A stretch of DNA of 64,000 nt from positions 1 to 64,000 of the forward strand of contig JAWKLL010000030.1 in the NCBI GenBank assembly GCA_041392765.1, given 5' to 3'. Origin of the DNA: Lewinella sp041392765. Lineage in GTDB: Bacteria > Bacteroidota > Bacteroidia > Chitinophagales > Saprospiraceae. Of the stretch, positions 25,218-35,592 are shown in pieces. Position numbers and translations under genes: made by a program. Each line of letters begins with the position of its first letter. Positions within the stretch are counted from its first letter, which is position 1. The notes under the pieces are model-generated. The model ran no database searches and was not told the origin of the DNA. It saw nothing but the letters and a program-made list of their open reading frames with translations.

Positions 25218-27595
25218 TTATTCTTCCAAAAGTGCCCAAGCTGCATCCACGATGTCTTCCACCGAGGGTTTGCTGAAGTAGTCCCCGTCGGAACCGTAGG
25301 CTGGGCGGTGCGCCTGAGCGGTTAGGGTAACAGGAGCGGCATCTAAATACCGAAATGCCTGCTGTACTTCCGTGATTTGTTGCAGCATGAAGGCGGATGC
25401 GCCACCGGGAACATCTTCATCCACGATGAGGAGTCGATTGGTCGTTTGTAAGCTACTACAAATGCGGTGCTCCAGATCGAATGGCAAGAGGGTCTGTATG
25501 TCCACGAGTGTTACTTGTACACCTTGCTGTTCTAGTAGGAAACACGCTTCCTCTGCCAATCGTACACAACTGCCATAAGTGACGATCGTGAGGTCGGTGC
25601 CCTGACGCAGTACCTCTGGTATGCCTAACGGTACCGTGTATTGCCCCATATTGTCGGGCATCAGTTCTTCCGACGATAGCCATTGAGGCATTCTACGACT
25701 ATGGCCGGTTCACCAGCTTGTAATAAGGTGTTGTACATACCTGCAGCTTGCACCATGTTGCGCGGTACACAAACGTGCATACCACGCAAAGCGCCCAATA
25801 TCATCCCCATAGGGGAACCAGAATGCCATATACCTTCTAAGCGGTGGCCACGGGTTCGAATGATTGCCGGTGCCTTTTGTTGCCCGTTACTGCGCCAGCG
25901 CAAAGTGGATAAATCGTCGGATAGCGGAGTAAGACCATATAAAAGGTAGTCTAAATATTGATTTCGCTATTGGGCGCAACCCGCGCATCGCCATACCAAT
26001 CGCTTGCCCCATAATCGTCCATTCTCGGATACCCGTATCAAAAACGCGTTCTTCACCATATTTTTTCTGCATATTAGCAAAACTCTGGTTGACGCCTCCA
26101 ATTTGGCCTACATCTTCGCCGAAAGCGTACAGCGCTGGGTAGTTTGCCAAGGCATGATCGAAGAACGCATTGAGTACTTCATACCCGTTTCGGGCAGGGC
26201 TATTAGCAGAAAAACGAGCGGCAACCACAGGCACACGCGTGGCCGCATCCGTGCCTTCACTATACAAGTGCTGGCCGTATTGTTGGTAGTGAATCTTTCG
26301 TTGTTGGCCTATCCATGTTTGCACGGTTGTATAAAGCGGGTGGCCAGTATTGCGTAGCTGGTAGGCCAACCGACGGGCATTACTGATGATTTCATGTACC
26401 AAGGGATGGGAATGTTGCATCAGTTCTTTTTCCAATTCAGCAATAGCTGGGGATTTGGTTGTCAATGAGGCGTAGAACTGCTGTACCTCCTGCAATAGTG
26501 TTTTAGTAGGGGCATTGAATTGCTGCCAAGCTTTGTCGCGACCTCATGAGCTGCTATTTTAGCCTCTTTTCTAATGGCTTCTAATTCAGCGGGAGAAGCG
26601 ATGTTTTGAGCGATCATCCACTGCTCCATTTGCACGATGCAGTCTTTTTGCTTTTCCCATTCCAGCCGATCCTTTGATTTATATCGCTCATGTGAGCCAG
26701 AGGTCGAATGGCCTTGCGGCTGGGTGAGTTCCTGTATGTGAAAAAGGGCGGGTTGATGATGACGGCGGATGTGACCTGTGCCTTGCGTGAAAGTTTGCCG
26801 CAAAGCTTCGTAATCCCACCCTTTGACGGTGTGTATCGCTAATCCCTCATGAGGGGCACCGTTGTCCATGCCACTGAGTGCTTGTGATATGCTGCCCAAG
26901 GCAGTTTGATACTCCTTAGGTACACTTATGCCATATCCATCATCCCATACTACTACGGCTAAAGGCACTTGTTGTACCACAGCCGCATTGATGGTTTCCC
27001 AAAAAACGCCTTCTGATGTACTGGCATCACCGATGGTGCAAAAACTAATTTCCTGCCCATTTCGGGAAAACGCGGTAGTTGATAATGCAGGATTGGAGCG
27101 GTATTTTTTGGAAGCTAATGCCAATCCCAAAGCACGAGCCATTTGGCCAGCGGTAGGGGCTATATCGGCACTTACGTTGTATCGGTTGGTATGTTCTAAC
27201 CACTGCCCCTGCTCATCGATGAGTGGAGTGGAAAAGTGGCAATTCATTTGCCGCCCTCCCGTCATGGCATCGTGTTGGGTGTCGGCGTAGAGCTGAGAAA
27301 AATAGCCTTCCACGCTTAGCAGCCCAAGCGCAAACATGAACGTTTGGTCTCTGTAATAGCCAGAGCGGAAATCACCATGACGGAAAACCCTTGCAAGTGC
27401 TACCTGAGGTACTTCTTTACCGTCGCCCATGATGCCGAATTTTGCTTTGCCCGTCAGTACTTCCCTGCGAGCCAGTAAGCTCACTTCTCGGCTTAAGCAA
27501 CAAATTTTGAAATCCTCAATGATGGCATCTTTGTCCCATTCACGCGTTGATTCGAGTGAGGGGGGCAACGATGTTGTTAGCAAAGTTTCTGACAT
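25218..27595 (-). CDS. fused 2-oxoacid dehydrogenase E1 (alpha+beta), three frame breaks
   Basis: Four overlapping open parts (26462-27595, 25887-26495, 25661-25903, 25218-25691) form one E1 of about 790 residues. The alpha half has FRHGDFRSGYYRDQT, the thiamin diphosphate motif TIGDASTSEGVFWETINAA and HIQELTQPQGHSTSGSHERY. The beta half has VLNAFFDHALANYPALYAFGEDVGQIGGV, RTRGHRLEGIWHSGSPMG and LLIVDEDVPGGASAFM. It decarboxylates pyruvate or branched-chain 2-oxoacids as part of a lipoyl complex; fused E1 genes are common in Bacteroidota. The breaks are near 26540, 25965 and 25672. Restoring one base at the first and third, and two at the second, rebuilds RDKAWQQFNAP, IAEIQYLDYLLYGLTPLS and RRKELMPDNMG, so errors in short homopolymers are likely. 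Confidence 0.85.
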
Positions 27596-27745
27596 GGTTT
27601 TGGTTGGTTTGGTTAGGAGCCACCCTCTGTTTTACCATAGGGCGGCACATCAAGATCTGCGGTAGTGGTCAGCTACCCGTTGATAGGCTCGTAGGGATAC
27701 AGACTATTTGGATGAGTCCGCTCCGATTTTTCGAATTAAACAGGG

Positions 27746-27767
27746 AACAGTTTATTTTTACTGTTCT
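27746..27767. repeat. GAACAGT/ACTGTTC hairpin
   Basis: A 7-bp inverted repeat with an 8-base AT loop about 150 bases upstream of the E1 start. The sequence AACAGTTTATTTTT resembles one end of element D, so it may be a solo end of that family. Confidence 0.4.
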
Positions 27768-28063
27768 ATAGTATATACAACAACCAATCCGTATGGTTGA
27801 AAATCATTTAGCTTACGAACTGGTCTGTTAGCTGGATGCCTTATATCTGCTTTTGATACAGCGTTGCGTCCATCATAAATTTTGAGTGAATCGCTGCTGG
27901 TGGGTCAAAGTTACTTAATATTTTGTTAATGAGGTAAGTTTTTCTGTGAAATCTGCTTCGCAAAACGTTATAAAAGGGCTTTTAGCAAAGGGGTATCCAC
28001 CCTTATACCGATCATTAACGAATCATTAACCCCTCAGGGCAGGTTGCATATCGATAAAAGGTA

Positions 28064-28071
28064 TAATTTTG
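28064..28071 (+). promoter_or_regulatory. -7 element of the DUF1573 gene
   Basis: TAATTTTG fits TAnnTTTG and lies 36 bases before the ATG at 28108. Confidence 0.45.
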
Positions 28072-28107
28072 TCATTATTAATTGAACCATTAAAATTATT
28101 ATTGCTC

Positions 28108-28588
28108 ATGAAGCGCATAGCTTTTTTCCTTTCCCTTGCTTTGGTGCTGAGTTTTTCACTTTCTGCCCAAGTAACTACTCCTACTAACCAAGCAGCTACT
28201 TTGGTTGATCCTAATTACCCTCAGATGGTATTTGAAGACACCACTGTTGACTATGGCACGATCGAGCAGGGTGCTGATCCTTACCGTGTATTCGCTTTTA
28301 CCAACACGGGCAATGCTCCTTTGGTAATCACTAATGCGAAGGGTAGCTGTGGTTGTACCGTACCTACTTATCCTAAAGAGCCTATTGCACCTTGGTGCTA
28401 CAGGTGAAATCAAAGTGCGCTACGACACTAACCGCGTAGGCTCTTTCACCAAGCGTGTAACGCTTACTACTAATGTAGGAGAAGAGCCTATCGTACTCAC
28501 CATCAAAGGTAAAGTAGATGCTAAGCCTGAAGCTCCTGCGGGTGTTCCTGCTAACGAAGGCGGCATGTTTAACAGCGGTGGCAAGTAA
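28108..28588 (+). CDS. secreted DUF1573 protein (one frame break)
   Basis: A protein of about 160 residues: signal peptide ending SLSAQ, then a DUF1573 Ig-like domain (MVFEDTTVDYGTIEQGADPYRVFAFTN, LVITNAKGSCGCTVPTYPKEPIAP, GEIKVRYDTNRVGSFTKRVTLTTN). Two open parts overlap at 28334-28407. At CACCTTGGTGCT near 28391 one T is extra (or two bases are missing) relative to EPIAPGATGEIKV. These domains are common in exported Bacteroidota proteins with no known enzymatic role. Start is MKRIAFF at 28108. A strong terminator follows. Confidence 0.82.
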
Positions 28589-28621
28589 TATCGTCACCTG
28601 AAGGGGGCAATCCTCTTCTTA

Positions 28622-28659
28622 AAGCCTCTGTTGCGGTTTCGCTTCAGAGGCTTTTTTTT
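28622..28659 (+). terminator. Rho-independent terminator after the DUF1573 gene
   Basis: AAGCCTCTG (28622-28630) pairs with CAGAGGCTT (28645-28653) across a 14-base loop, and the T-run continues to 28659. Located 33 bases after the stop. Confidence 0.85.
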
Positions 28660-28660
28660 G

Positions 28661-29462
28661 TACCTGTTGCACAGGTGGAGAATACGAGAACGTGTTGATA
28701 TAGGGCAAAAAACCCTTGCTTCTGTAAAGCAAGAGCCTCTAACCCAAACAAATAAACACAAAAACTACTTTTTGATGTCACAAACATAAAGGGTTTTTAT
28801 TTACCGTGCAACATTTTTGTGAAAAAAATAATAAAAAAGTGGCCGTATGGTTTATAAATAATTGATTTTTAATAATATATGAAAAATAAATTTATATTTT
28901 AACTACATATTTGTTTGCAAAACAGTTTTTATATTTTAAAAATACATGTAATTATTATTTTTTTACTTAAAAAAACAATATTGTGACATTGTTTTTTGAT
29001 TTAAATAAATTTTAATAACTGATTGCCAGTTAGTTGTGTTTTAATATTGTTACGTAAATAACGGTGCTATCAACTTTTGGAATATCGTATAATTCTACAC
29101 CGCATCGTTGTTGGGCAACTCAAAGTAGTCCGACAAACTACCCAGCTTATGTGTTTGTGAATCTTTTGGGGAAGCTTTGTGAACGGGGAGGTTTTGTACA
29201 TAAGGTAAACACCCGCGCTATCCGTGCGAACTGCGCAGCAGAGAGCACGCCGACCGGATGGGAGGAAGCGGCAGGGGCAGTAGGGAGCTTGCCGACCGAA
29301 TGACCCGATGCCCGCCCCTGGCTTTGCCGGGGCTGGGCAGCCGCCATGATATTAATAATGGATTACAATAACGTTTGGATCGGCCTTTTTAGCGGCATTT
29401 TTTGGGTTAGTAGAGGACTAAGGATTAAAAAAAACACGTATGTTTGGGCAAACAACCGCCTT
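28661..29462. other. gene-free region: AT-rich island followed by a GC-rich block
   Basis: About 800 bases without a supported gene. 28740-29060 is extremely AT-rich with long A and T runs. 29205-29342 is GC-rich with GCCCC..GGGGC pairing and resembles the blocks at 1466 and 59177. Open frames here are short and unlike any family. No DnaA-box cluster is obvious. Confidence 0.6.
29205..29342. repeat. GC-rich dispersed block, copy 2
   Basis: Contains GCCGACCGGATGGGAGG, GCCGACCGAATGACCCGA and CCCCTGGCTTTGCCGGGG. These resemble GCCGACCGAAGGGAGG and CCCGACCCCTGTTTTGCAGG in the block at 59177-59265. Confidence 0.4.
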
Positions 29463-30161
29463 ATGTCTTCCGTTCGATGGCTGCACGATTTGGCACATCT
29501 CTTTTACCCTCGTCTTTGCTTGGCTTGTAAGGGTACGTTGCCGTTGGTGGAAGAGCAAATATGCCTGAAATGCCAATACCAGATGCCCAAAACCGGGCAA
29601 TATGCGCTGTTGGAAAATGCGTTCACGGAAATCTTTTGGGGGCGGGTGCGCATGGAAACCGGGGCTGCCATGTATTATTTTTCTAAATCGGGTAGGGTGC
29701 AAAAGCTCATTCATCAGCTCAAATACAGCAATCAGCCTGAAATTGGCCGACAGTTAGGCGTGTTGTACGGCCAACTGCTGGCTACTCAACCTCACTACAC
29801 GGCAGTAGATGCTATCGTGCCCGTGCCGCTACACCCTCGAAAACAACACCTTAGAGGCTACAACCAAGCAGCTATGTTTGGCAAAGGATTGTCGGAAAGT
29901 ATGCAACGCCCCCTATTTAGCCACGCTTTGTACCGCCCTATTTTCACGGATACACAAACCCGAAAATCTCGCCAAGAAAGGTTGGAAAATGCGATGCGTT
30001 CCTTCGATGTACAGCAACCCGATTTGCTTCGTGGTAAGCATATTCTTCTCGTGGATGATGTGCTTACTACGGGTGCTACACTGGAGGCTTGTGCTAGTTG
30101 TGTACTGGAGTTGCCGGGCACTCGTGTGAGTATGGCGACCATCGCCATGGCGGGTGATTAG
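29463..30161 (+). CDS. comF: ComF-family phosphoribosyltransferase-like protein
   Basis: A 232-residue protein. The N terminus has zinc-finger-like cysteines (YPRLCLACKGTL, ICLKCQYQMP). The phosphoribosyltransferase part has VDAIVPVPLHPRKQHLRGYNQAA and the PRPP-binding loop ILLVDDVLTTGATLEAC. ComF proteins are associated with natural competence and may take part in handling of imported DNA. The ATG at 29463 (MSSVRWLHDLAHLFYP) fits the family; the frame extends upstream into the GC-rich block. The subtilisin gene is convergent, 10 bases away. Confidence 0.9.
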   Translation: MSSVRWLHDLAHLFYPRLCLACKGTLPLVEEQICLKCQYQMPKTGQYALLENAFTEIFWGRVRMETGAAMYYFSKSGRVQKLIHQLKYSNQPEIGRQLGVLYGQLLATQPHYTAVDAIVPVPLHPRKQHLRGYNQAAMFGKGLSESMQRPLFSHALYRPIFTDTQTRKSRQERLENAMRSFDVQQPDLLRGKHILLVDDVLTTGATLEACASCVLELPGTRVSMATIAMAGD

Positions 30162-30171
30162 ATGCCCATCT

Positions 30172-31782
30172 CTACAATTTTACCACCATTTGCTGTACCC
30201 AAGTGCTGCCTTTTCCAAATTGCAGTTGATAGGCTCCTGCTGGAAGAGAAGCTACGGCCATGTCGAATAATAGAATTGTATTGACTTCTGCTATCACTGT
30301 TTTTTGGCTCACCAATTGGCCTAAAGTATTGTAGAGTCTTGCTTCGTATGTTCCGTACTCCGGCACCACAAAACGCACCATCACTTTATCCGTGACGGGA
30401 TTGGGGAAAACAATGGTCATAGCCAGTGGCCCAGGTTCGCTGTTGTAGTTATCGAGGAGCAGCGATAGTGCGTTGGCTAGATTTAGCCGGCCTCCTGTGG
30501 CCGTTCTATTTTGTAGGGAGGGCGTTTGTTCTACGCCGCGTATCAGCACGTCCCGTATCAAGCGAGCCGTGGCGGCAGGCTGTTGTATCGCCTGTTGCGT
30601 CAATACCTGAACGTTGGCACTGTACAGCAATGCAATGGCTCCCGTCACATGAGGCGTGGCGGCGCTATTGCCACCAAAAAGGCCATAAGTGCCAGCGGGT
30701 TTTACGGTATAGGATGCCTCACCTGGCGACCCCATATCGACCGAAACCGGCCCATAAGCCGAACTGGTGTAGAGATTGTCATCCGCATCGGTATTGCAGG
30801 AAACGATGAGGTAATCAGAGGGGCAGGTGGCGGGAGTATCGCCAGAAATATCCACGTTGTATCGGGTGTTGGCCACACCGGCACTGGAAAGTACGCCTGC
30901 TTCCCCGAGGTGATCCAGCATCGCTTGCCATACGGGATAGTTGTCGCAAAGGGTATTGTTGACACCGAAACTGTGGTTGGCGGCTACCACAAAAGCCCCG
31001 GCAGCACCATTCGTTTCGTTGAAGCGCATTCGTTGGTCTATCACGTATTCGTAGGCTTGCATGAGGTCGGCAATTTGATTGAAGGAGAAAAGCATCATCT
31101 GCAAGTTCCAATTGATGCCCGCTACCCCTTTGCCATTATTGCCACTGGCACCGATGATACCCGTGATAGAAAGCCCGTGATCACCTGGTGCAATATGGGG
31201 GGTGTTTGAAAAATAATCCCATCCCAAGCGGTCGTCCACATAGCCATTGCCGTCATTGTCCACGTTATCATCTGGGGTTTCGGCCTCGTTGTACCATAAA
31301 TTTTCTCGGATGTCCTCATGAGCGGTGTCAAAGCTGCTGTCCATCACCGCTACCACGATGGGGACACCTGTGGCTGTTTGCCCCCCTGTGGTATGCTCCC
31401 AAGCATCGGGGGCTTGTATGATGTCCATATCCCATTGGTTGAAAAAAAAGGGATCGTCGGGTGTTTCCCGAAAGGAAACTTCTCCGTTCCATTGAGCCGC
31501 CTTCACTTCAGGTTGGTGGCGAACCCAAGCCAACAAGGCATTCGTATCGACCGAAGATGTATCTACTTCGTACAAGGCGAGGTTGTGGCGAATACCTAAA
31601 GAACGAAGGAATCGCAACCCTTGCTGAGGAGAGCGCTGAGCAAAATGCACCGACGATTGGGTATGGAACAGCACGATCATTTCGCGTTGGGCATTCAATT
31701 CCCCTATAAAGCACAGGCCGAGCCATACAACTAATATGCTGACCCCCAAAGCGCGTCGTGAATGATTCATTTGTTTATTCAA
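30172..31782 (-). CDS. secreted S8 subtilisin-like protease with type IX sorting domain
   Basis: A 536-residue exported protease. Signal peptide (about 1-31), an N-terminal pro-region, then the S8 domain: Asp in VVAVMDSSFD, His in GDHGLSITGIIGASGNNGKG, Asn in VVAANHSFG, Ser in GGNSAATPHVTGAIALL. The triad is complete although the flanking motifs deviate from the usual DTG, HGTHVAG and GTSMAAP. The C terminus (MTIVFPNPVTDKVMVRF to the end) is a type IX sorting domain, so it is likely surface-attached or released. Its start overlaps the GDYXXLXY gene by 8 bases, so it belongs to the operon with DUF2157. Confidence 0.88.
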   Translation of the reverse strand: MNKQMNHSRRALGVSILVVWLGLCFIGELNAQREMIVLFHTQSSVHFAQRSPQQGLRFLRSLGIRHNLALYEVDTSSVDTNALLAWVRHQPEVKAAQWNGEVSFRETPDDPFFFNQWDMDIIQAPDAWEHTTGGQTATGVPIVVAVMDSSFDTAHEDIRENLWYNEAETPDDNVDNDGNGYVDDRLGWDYFSNTPHIAPGDHGLSITGIIGASGNNGKGVAGINWNLQMMLFSFNQIADLMQAYEYVIDQRMRFNETNGAAGAFVVAANHSFGVNNTLCDNYPVWQAMLDHLGEAGVLSSAGVANTRYNVDISGDTPATCPSDYLIVSCNTDADDNLYTSSAYGPVSVDMGSPGEASYTVKPAGTYGLFGGNSAATPHVTGAIALLYSANVQVLTQQAIQQPAATARLIRDVLIRGVEQTPSLQNRTATGGRLNLANALSLLLDNYNSEPGPLAMTIVFPNPVTDKVMVRFVVPEYGTYEARLYNTLGQLVSQKTVIAEVNTILLFDMAVASLPAGAYQLQFGKGSTWVQQMVVKL

Positions 31783-32338
31783 TTAGTTGGGTGATTGAAA
31801 CGCCGTTGACCAATACATCTTTCAACACTGCCTCCCCCTGATAGACGTGTACCAATGCCCAAGCCGTTTGGCTGCTGTCGCGCAAGGATTCCCGGTAGAT
31901 GCGCTCGGCCTCGGGGGCTTTGGTTTCTTCCATGTAGTACCTATCGAATGGGTATAGGATTTGGAGCAGCTGAAAACTGTCTCGCCAGTCACTGTAATAA
32001 AGCTTAGCAGTAATATAATCACTTCCGTCGGTGGGTGGTTCATGGGTTACATCTTGTATGTTGGCAAAACCTATGGAGTCTGTCGCTAGGGAGACAAAAA
32101 CGGTTTCACCCATCATCCATTCCGACAGGGTATCGGTATTGAATTGGTTGGCTTCGAAGTCGAGTGTCATGTACCGTCCACGGAAGGGGTCGTAAGGATC
32201 TACGGGGCGTACCTTGAACCGATAAGGGGTACCCTTGTCCAGTACCTTTTCGCGGCCTAGGATCATATTAGCAGGCACCAACCACTGTATCAGTACCATA
32301 GCTCCAAAGGCAATTATTTGTAAACGGCGATTAGACAT
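31775..32338 (-). CDS. GDYXXLXY-domain membrane-anchored protein
   Basis: A 187-residue protein with an N-terminal membrane anchor (LQIIAFGAMVLIQWLVPANMI). The following VDPYDPFRGRYMTLDFE is the family's signature region; here the Gly-Asp-Tyr motif reads GRYMTLDF. GDYXXLXY proteins are normally encoded beside DUF2157 membrane proteins, as here (overlap of 25 bases). They are thought to act together in the envelope, function unknown. Confidence 0.8.
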   Translation of the reverse strand: MSNRRLQIIAFGAMVLIQWLVPANMILGREKVLDKGTPYRFKVRPVDPYDPFRGRYMTLDFEANQFNTDTLSEWMMGETVFVSLATDSIGFANIQDVTHEPPTDGSDYITAKLYYSDWRDSFQLLQILYPFDRYYMEETKAPEAERIYRESLRDSSQTAWALVHVYQGEAVLKDVLVNGVSITQLIE

Positions 32339-33607
32339 GTTTTTTCTTTTTGGATAGTCAGGTAATTAGCAGCAAAAAAACCGATGCCCACCATAACAAA
32401 TAAAACACCCCTGAAAACAAAACTCAGGTCTGTGTCAAAAAAACGGGCAATGATAAGAGCCGTAATGGTGAGTAGCCCTATGTTGAGTATGCCCAAGTGG
32501 TCTTGCTGGATGCCCTTCCATACGTTGGAGATGCCCAACCCCAGCAGTAGCAAGTTGGCGAGTACCACAGCAAATACAATCTGGTGCAACCCTATCAACA
32601 GCACGAAAAAAATGGCAAGGGACGCCAACGTGGGCAACACCGATCGCCAATCGCGAAATAGCCCTGTCACGTACAGCCCCATGGCCGTAATCAGATAGAT
32701 AGTTAGGATAACCCAGCCTTCGCGCGTTGTGAATAGATCTGCCACCGTTATTTTTTCAAAAAACAGGTTCACCCAAAAATCCCTGAAGGTGAGTGCTGTC
32801 AATAAACTGACCAAACCCAATGTGCCTATCACCACATAGCCGTTGAAAGTTTGATTAGCGGGTATCAACGTAGTTTTCCCTACCCAATACCATGCCCCGA
32901 AAAGGGCTACGTAAGCAATCGTCATCAATTCTCCGTGCGTGTTAGCTAATGTACCCAGCAAGATGGTCGCAGACAAGGGGGCTAGCCAGTGATGGAAGCG
33001 GGTGGCATTGGCAAGCGGTTTTTCTTGCGTCATCTTGTAATAAAAAGGAAGTGCCGCCCCTAGTAGTAGGGGGTAATAGTTCGGGTCGGTTTCCCGAAAA
33101 CCATAGCCTTGCTCCACACCGTAAGCGGTTATACCTATCCAATACAGCAAGGAAGTCATTGTAGAAGGAAATATGTAGAGGATGGGCAATGTCAATAGGC
33201 ACCATACCAGTAGAAACCCGGCCATACTTCCCGGCAGGTGGTATATTTGGCTGATAAGTGAAATACAGGCTCCTATGGCAAAAACGAGAAAAGTGGCAGA
33301 GGCTTCCTTCCACGCAACACTTTCTTTTTTAGAAAAAAGGGCATAAGCACCCGCTGCCTGCCCCAGTAAAACGGGCGTAAACGCCAGCAATGTCTTGGCC
33401 CATTGAGGCAATGTATCCCAATTATGTGCCACGATCAGCACAACGCCTAAACCTACTAGTAAGGCACCTAATACGCCGAATATCAACAACATACGGCTGC
33501 CACCGTCAGGAGCTTGCCGATGGTAATACTGCCTGATCTGCTGGGCGGTGTCTTCTGTGAGGATGCCTGCTGTTATTAATTCATCAAGGTCGTGCTTTAA
33601 GTGCCAT
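32314..33607 (-). CDS. DUF2157 membrane protein, frame break near the start
   Basis: The open part 32314-33492 has ten or more membrane helices. The same frame continues upstream through LKHDLDELITAGILTEDTAQQIRQYY, the soluble DUF2157 N terminus, but has no ATG. An ATG at 33607 reads MALKA and then shifts. Removing one A from CTTAAAGCAC at about 33598 joins it as MALKHDLDELITAG, giving about 430 residues. So the true start is probably 33607 and the gene carries a one-base homopolymer lesion. It partners with the GDYXXLXY protein downstream. Confidence 0.78.
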
Positions 33608-33823
33608 ATATGTAGTTTTGATATTACAAAGTAGCCAAAGTTTATTTAGCTGGAATTTGGTGTTATCCAAGTAGTTAGGTCACCAAAGATACCAAGACCA
33701 TACTTATTATGGGCAATATTGAATGTGATTAAATTGATAAATGCGTATCTATGCAAAAAAACGGTGCAAGGAAGCAGCTTGTTTCAATGCAAACCATTTT
33801 CAAGCCTATAAAATCACCCGCTT

Positions 33824-34241
33824 ATGTATGTAAATAGGAACTATGGTTTTTGGATGACATTCAAATGGAGCAAGCGTCCGTTTATTGTTGGCTTGGTCTA
33901 TGCAAGCATCGTGTTTGTCGTCAGCCATTTTTTACAAGGTGGTCTATCGCTGCCCTGGCAACCGGTGAGTGTAATAGGTATCGCCGTGGCCTTTTACTTG
34001 GGTTTTAAAACAACAGTTCCTATGATCGCACTTGGGATATGGATATTTTTCCTGATGGAAAAAATTGGTGATTACTCCGAAAATCCTTTGAGGGTACTTA
34101 CAACGATGTGCCCATCACCGCTATCGCTAGAGGCATTGAAATTGATATACGGGAAATGATTGCTGATACCAACATCCCTCCTCTATCCAGCCGGAGAATG
34201 GGTTTTTATTATAAAAATCAAGCCTCTGGATTCGTTGTATA
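33824..34241 (+). pseudogene. bestrophin-type channel gene with internal deletion and frame break
   Basis: The N terminus (WMTFKWSKRPFIVGLVYASI, LPWQPVSVIGIAVAFYLGFK) is typical of bacterial bestrophins. It then jumps directly to the C-terminal pattern (MIALGIWIFFLMEKIGDYSENP), leaving out roughly 170 residues, including most of the pore region. Just after, the frame breaks; the other frame reads FEGTYNDVPITAIARGIEID and IREMIADTNIPPL before stopping at 34241. Bestrophins form pentameric anion or cation channels. This copy cannot be functional as written. Confidence 0.75.
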
Positions 34242-34738
34242 AACAGCTACCAGCAGAAAGAACAAGGATGCGAAGGAAGTCACGATGGTTTTTAGCAAAA
34301 TACTGCTGAAATAGACAAAAGTAAATGCCTCCAATGAGAAATAAAACAGGCAATGTAGGAATAGCATCACGGCTGCGTACCTAAAAAACCAAGTATGCCC
34401 CATCGCATCTTTAGTGGGGGTATCCTTGATGTTGTAACCTTCACGCGGCATGAGGATGCGAAGTACTAACCCACGGATATAAGCCGTAAATACTAAAGCC
34501 CCCGCATGCATGCCAGGCTTTCATACAACCAATCGATTGCTATCCCAAGGATAAATCCCAATAACATTACCAATATTCGAGGGGTGGAAAAAGGGAGCAG
34601 CAGGATAAACAAAGGATACAGAAATACCTGCAAATAATTGATGCCACCCCAGCCCCAAGCGATTTGCTTGAGCAAGAACACTTGAATAGCCCACAAGAGG
34701 AAAAAACGAATGACACTATTTCTGACGGCTCTATCCAT
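34218..34738 (-). CDS. mreD: rod-shape protein MreD, one frame break
   Basis: Two open parts (34493-34738 and 34218-34511) make one membrane protein of about 173 residues. The first ends IDWLYESLACMRG and the second begins MHAGALVFTAYIRG. Restoring one G (CTGGCATG to CTGGGCATG) near 34512 gives IDWLYESLGMHAGALVF in one frame. Five or six membrane segments. MreD works with MreC, MreB and the elongasome in lateral wall synthesis. Its ATG overlaps the mreC stop by one base. Confidence 0.83.
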
Positions 34739-35565
34739 TATTCTACTGCTTCGTTGTCCAATTGTTCCAGGTCTTCTTTCATCAAATCCCTAACAATATA
34801 GCCGTGTTGAATATTAAAAAAGTCGTTGAAAAGCTTTACCGTCAGTTTTAAGGTATTGTCGCCTTTCACTACTTCTTTCTTGCTTACTTTTCCTAATGCT
34901 ACGCCTGATGGAAAGATATTGGAATACCCCGTAGTTTCAATGGTATCCCCCACTGCTGCTTTGGAGTAATCTGGGATATTATACAAAATCGCATAACGAG
35001 TATCTCCTCCTTCCCAGCGTAGCGTACCAAAAAAGTTTTTGCTTCTCAACCCTGCACTAAGGCGCATATCACGGTGTAGGAGGCTCATCACTCGGCTATG
35101 CCGGGGCGATACCTGCGTGACAATTCCTACCACGCCGCCATCGTTAATGACCCCCATGTGAGGTTCTACGCCATGTATATAACCTCGATTGAGTACATAA
35201 GTAAGGTTGGCACTCAACGGGGATTTATTGATAATCTCTGCGGAAATAAAGGTATAGCGCTGCCTGAGGGAGTCATCCTGTACGGTATCTCTTTCGATGT
35301 TTTCTACATAAAAAGCGCTTGGCAGTTGCGCTAATAGCGAAGCGTTCTCTTCCCTGAGTTGTTGATTGGTCTGATCTAATTTGAGGTAGGTTCTCATTTT
35401 GTCAGAGCGCTCCATGATACTACCTGAGTAACGCAGCCAAGTAGCTTCCGCCACTACCCGTTGAGGATCGTTAAAGCTAACAATGAGGTAAAGACACCAC
35501 ATCTCCAACAAAGCGAACAGAAAGAACGCCCCCCTGTTTGATAATAGTTGGAGTAAGTTGCTCAT
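34738..35565 (-). CDS. mreC: rod-shape protein MreC
   Basis: A 275-residue protein with one N-terminal membrane helix (GAFFLFALLEMWCLYLIV), a coiled coil (about 60-85) and the periplasmic beta domain (LTYVLNRGYIHGVEPHMGVIN, GVVGIVTQVSPRHSRVMSLLH, GDTIETTGYSNIFPSGVALGKV). It is the scaffold that links MreB to the wall synthases. It lies between mreB and mreD in the normal order and is unbroken. Confidence 0.93.
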   Translation of the reverse strand: MSNLLQLLSNRGAFFLFALLEMWCLYLIVSFNDPQRVVAEATWLRYSGSIMERSDKMRTYLKLDQTNQQLREENASLLAQLPSAFYVENIERDTVQDDSLRQRYTFISAEIINKSPLSANLTYVLNRGYIHGVEPHMGVINDGGVVGIVTQVSPRHSRVMSLLHRDMRLSAGLRSKNFFGTLRWEGGDTRYAILYNIPDYSKAAVGDTIETTGYSNIFPSGVALGKVSKKEVVKGDNTLKLTVKLFNDFFNIQHGYIVRDLMKEDLEQLDNEAVE

Positions 35566-35592
35566 ATCGCTTCAGGAAATATATCCGCCTTT

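Larger units (their letters stand above)
27596..28107. other. divergent intergenic region of E1 and DUF1573 genes
   Basis: About 510 bases with no convincing gene. It contains a GAACAGT-TTATTTTT-ACTGTTC hairpin at 27746-27767 and a -7-type TAATTTTG for the plus-strand gene. Confidence 0.6.

Noticed and set aside
25840..25870. tRNA-like GGTTCGAAT stretch
   Set aside because: Lies within the E1 gene and has no cloverleaf around it.
29064..29303. 79-residue frame before comF
   Set aside because: Spans the AT-rich/GC-rich junction, no homology-like features, no start context.
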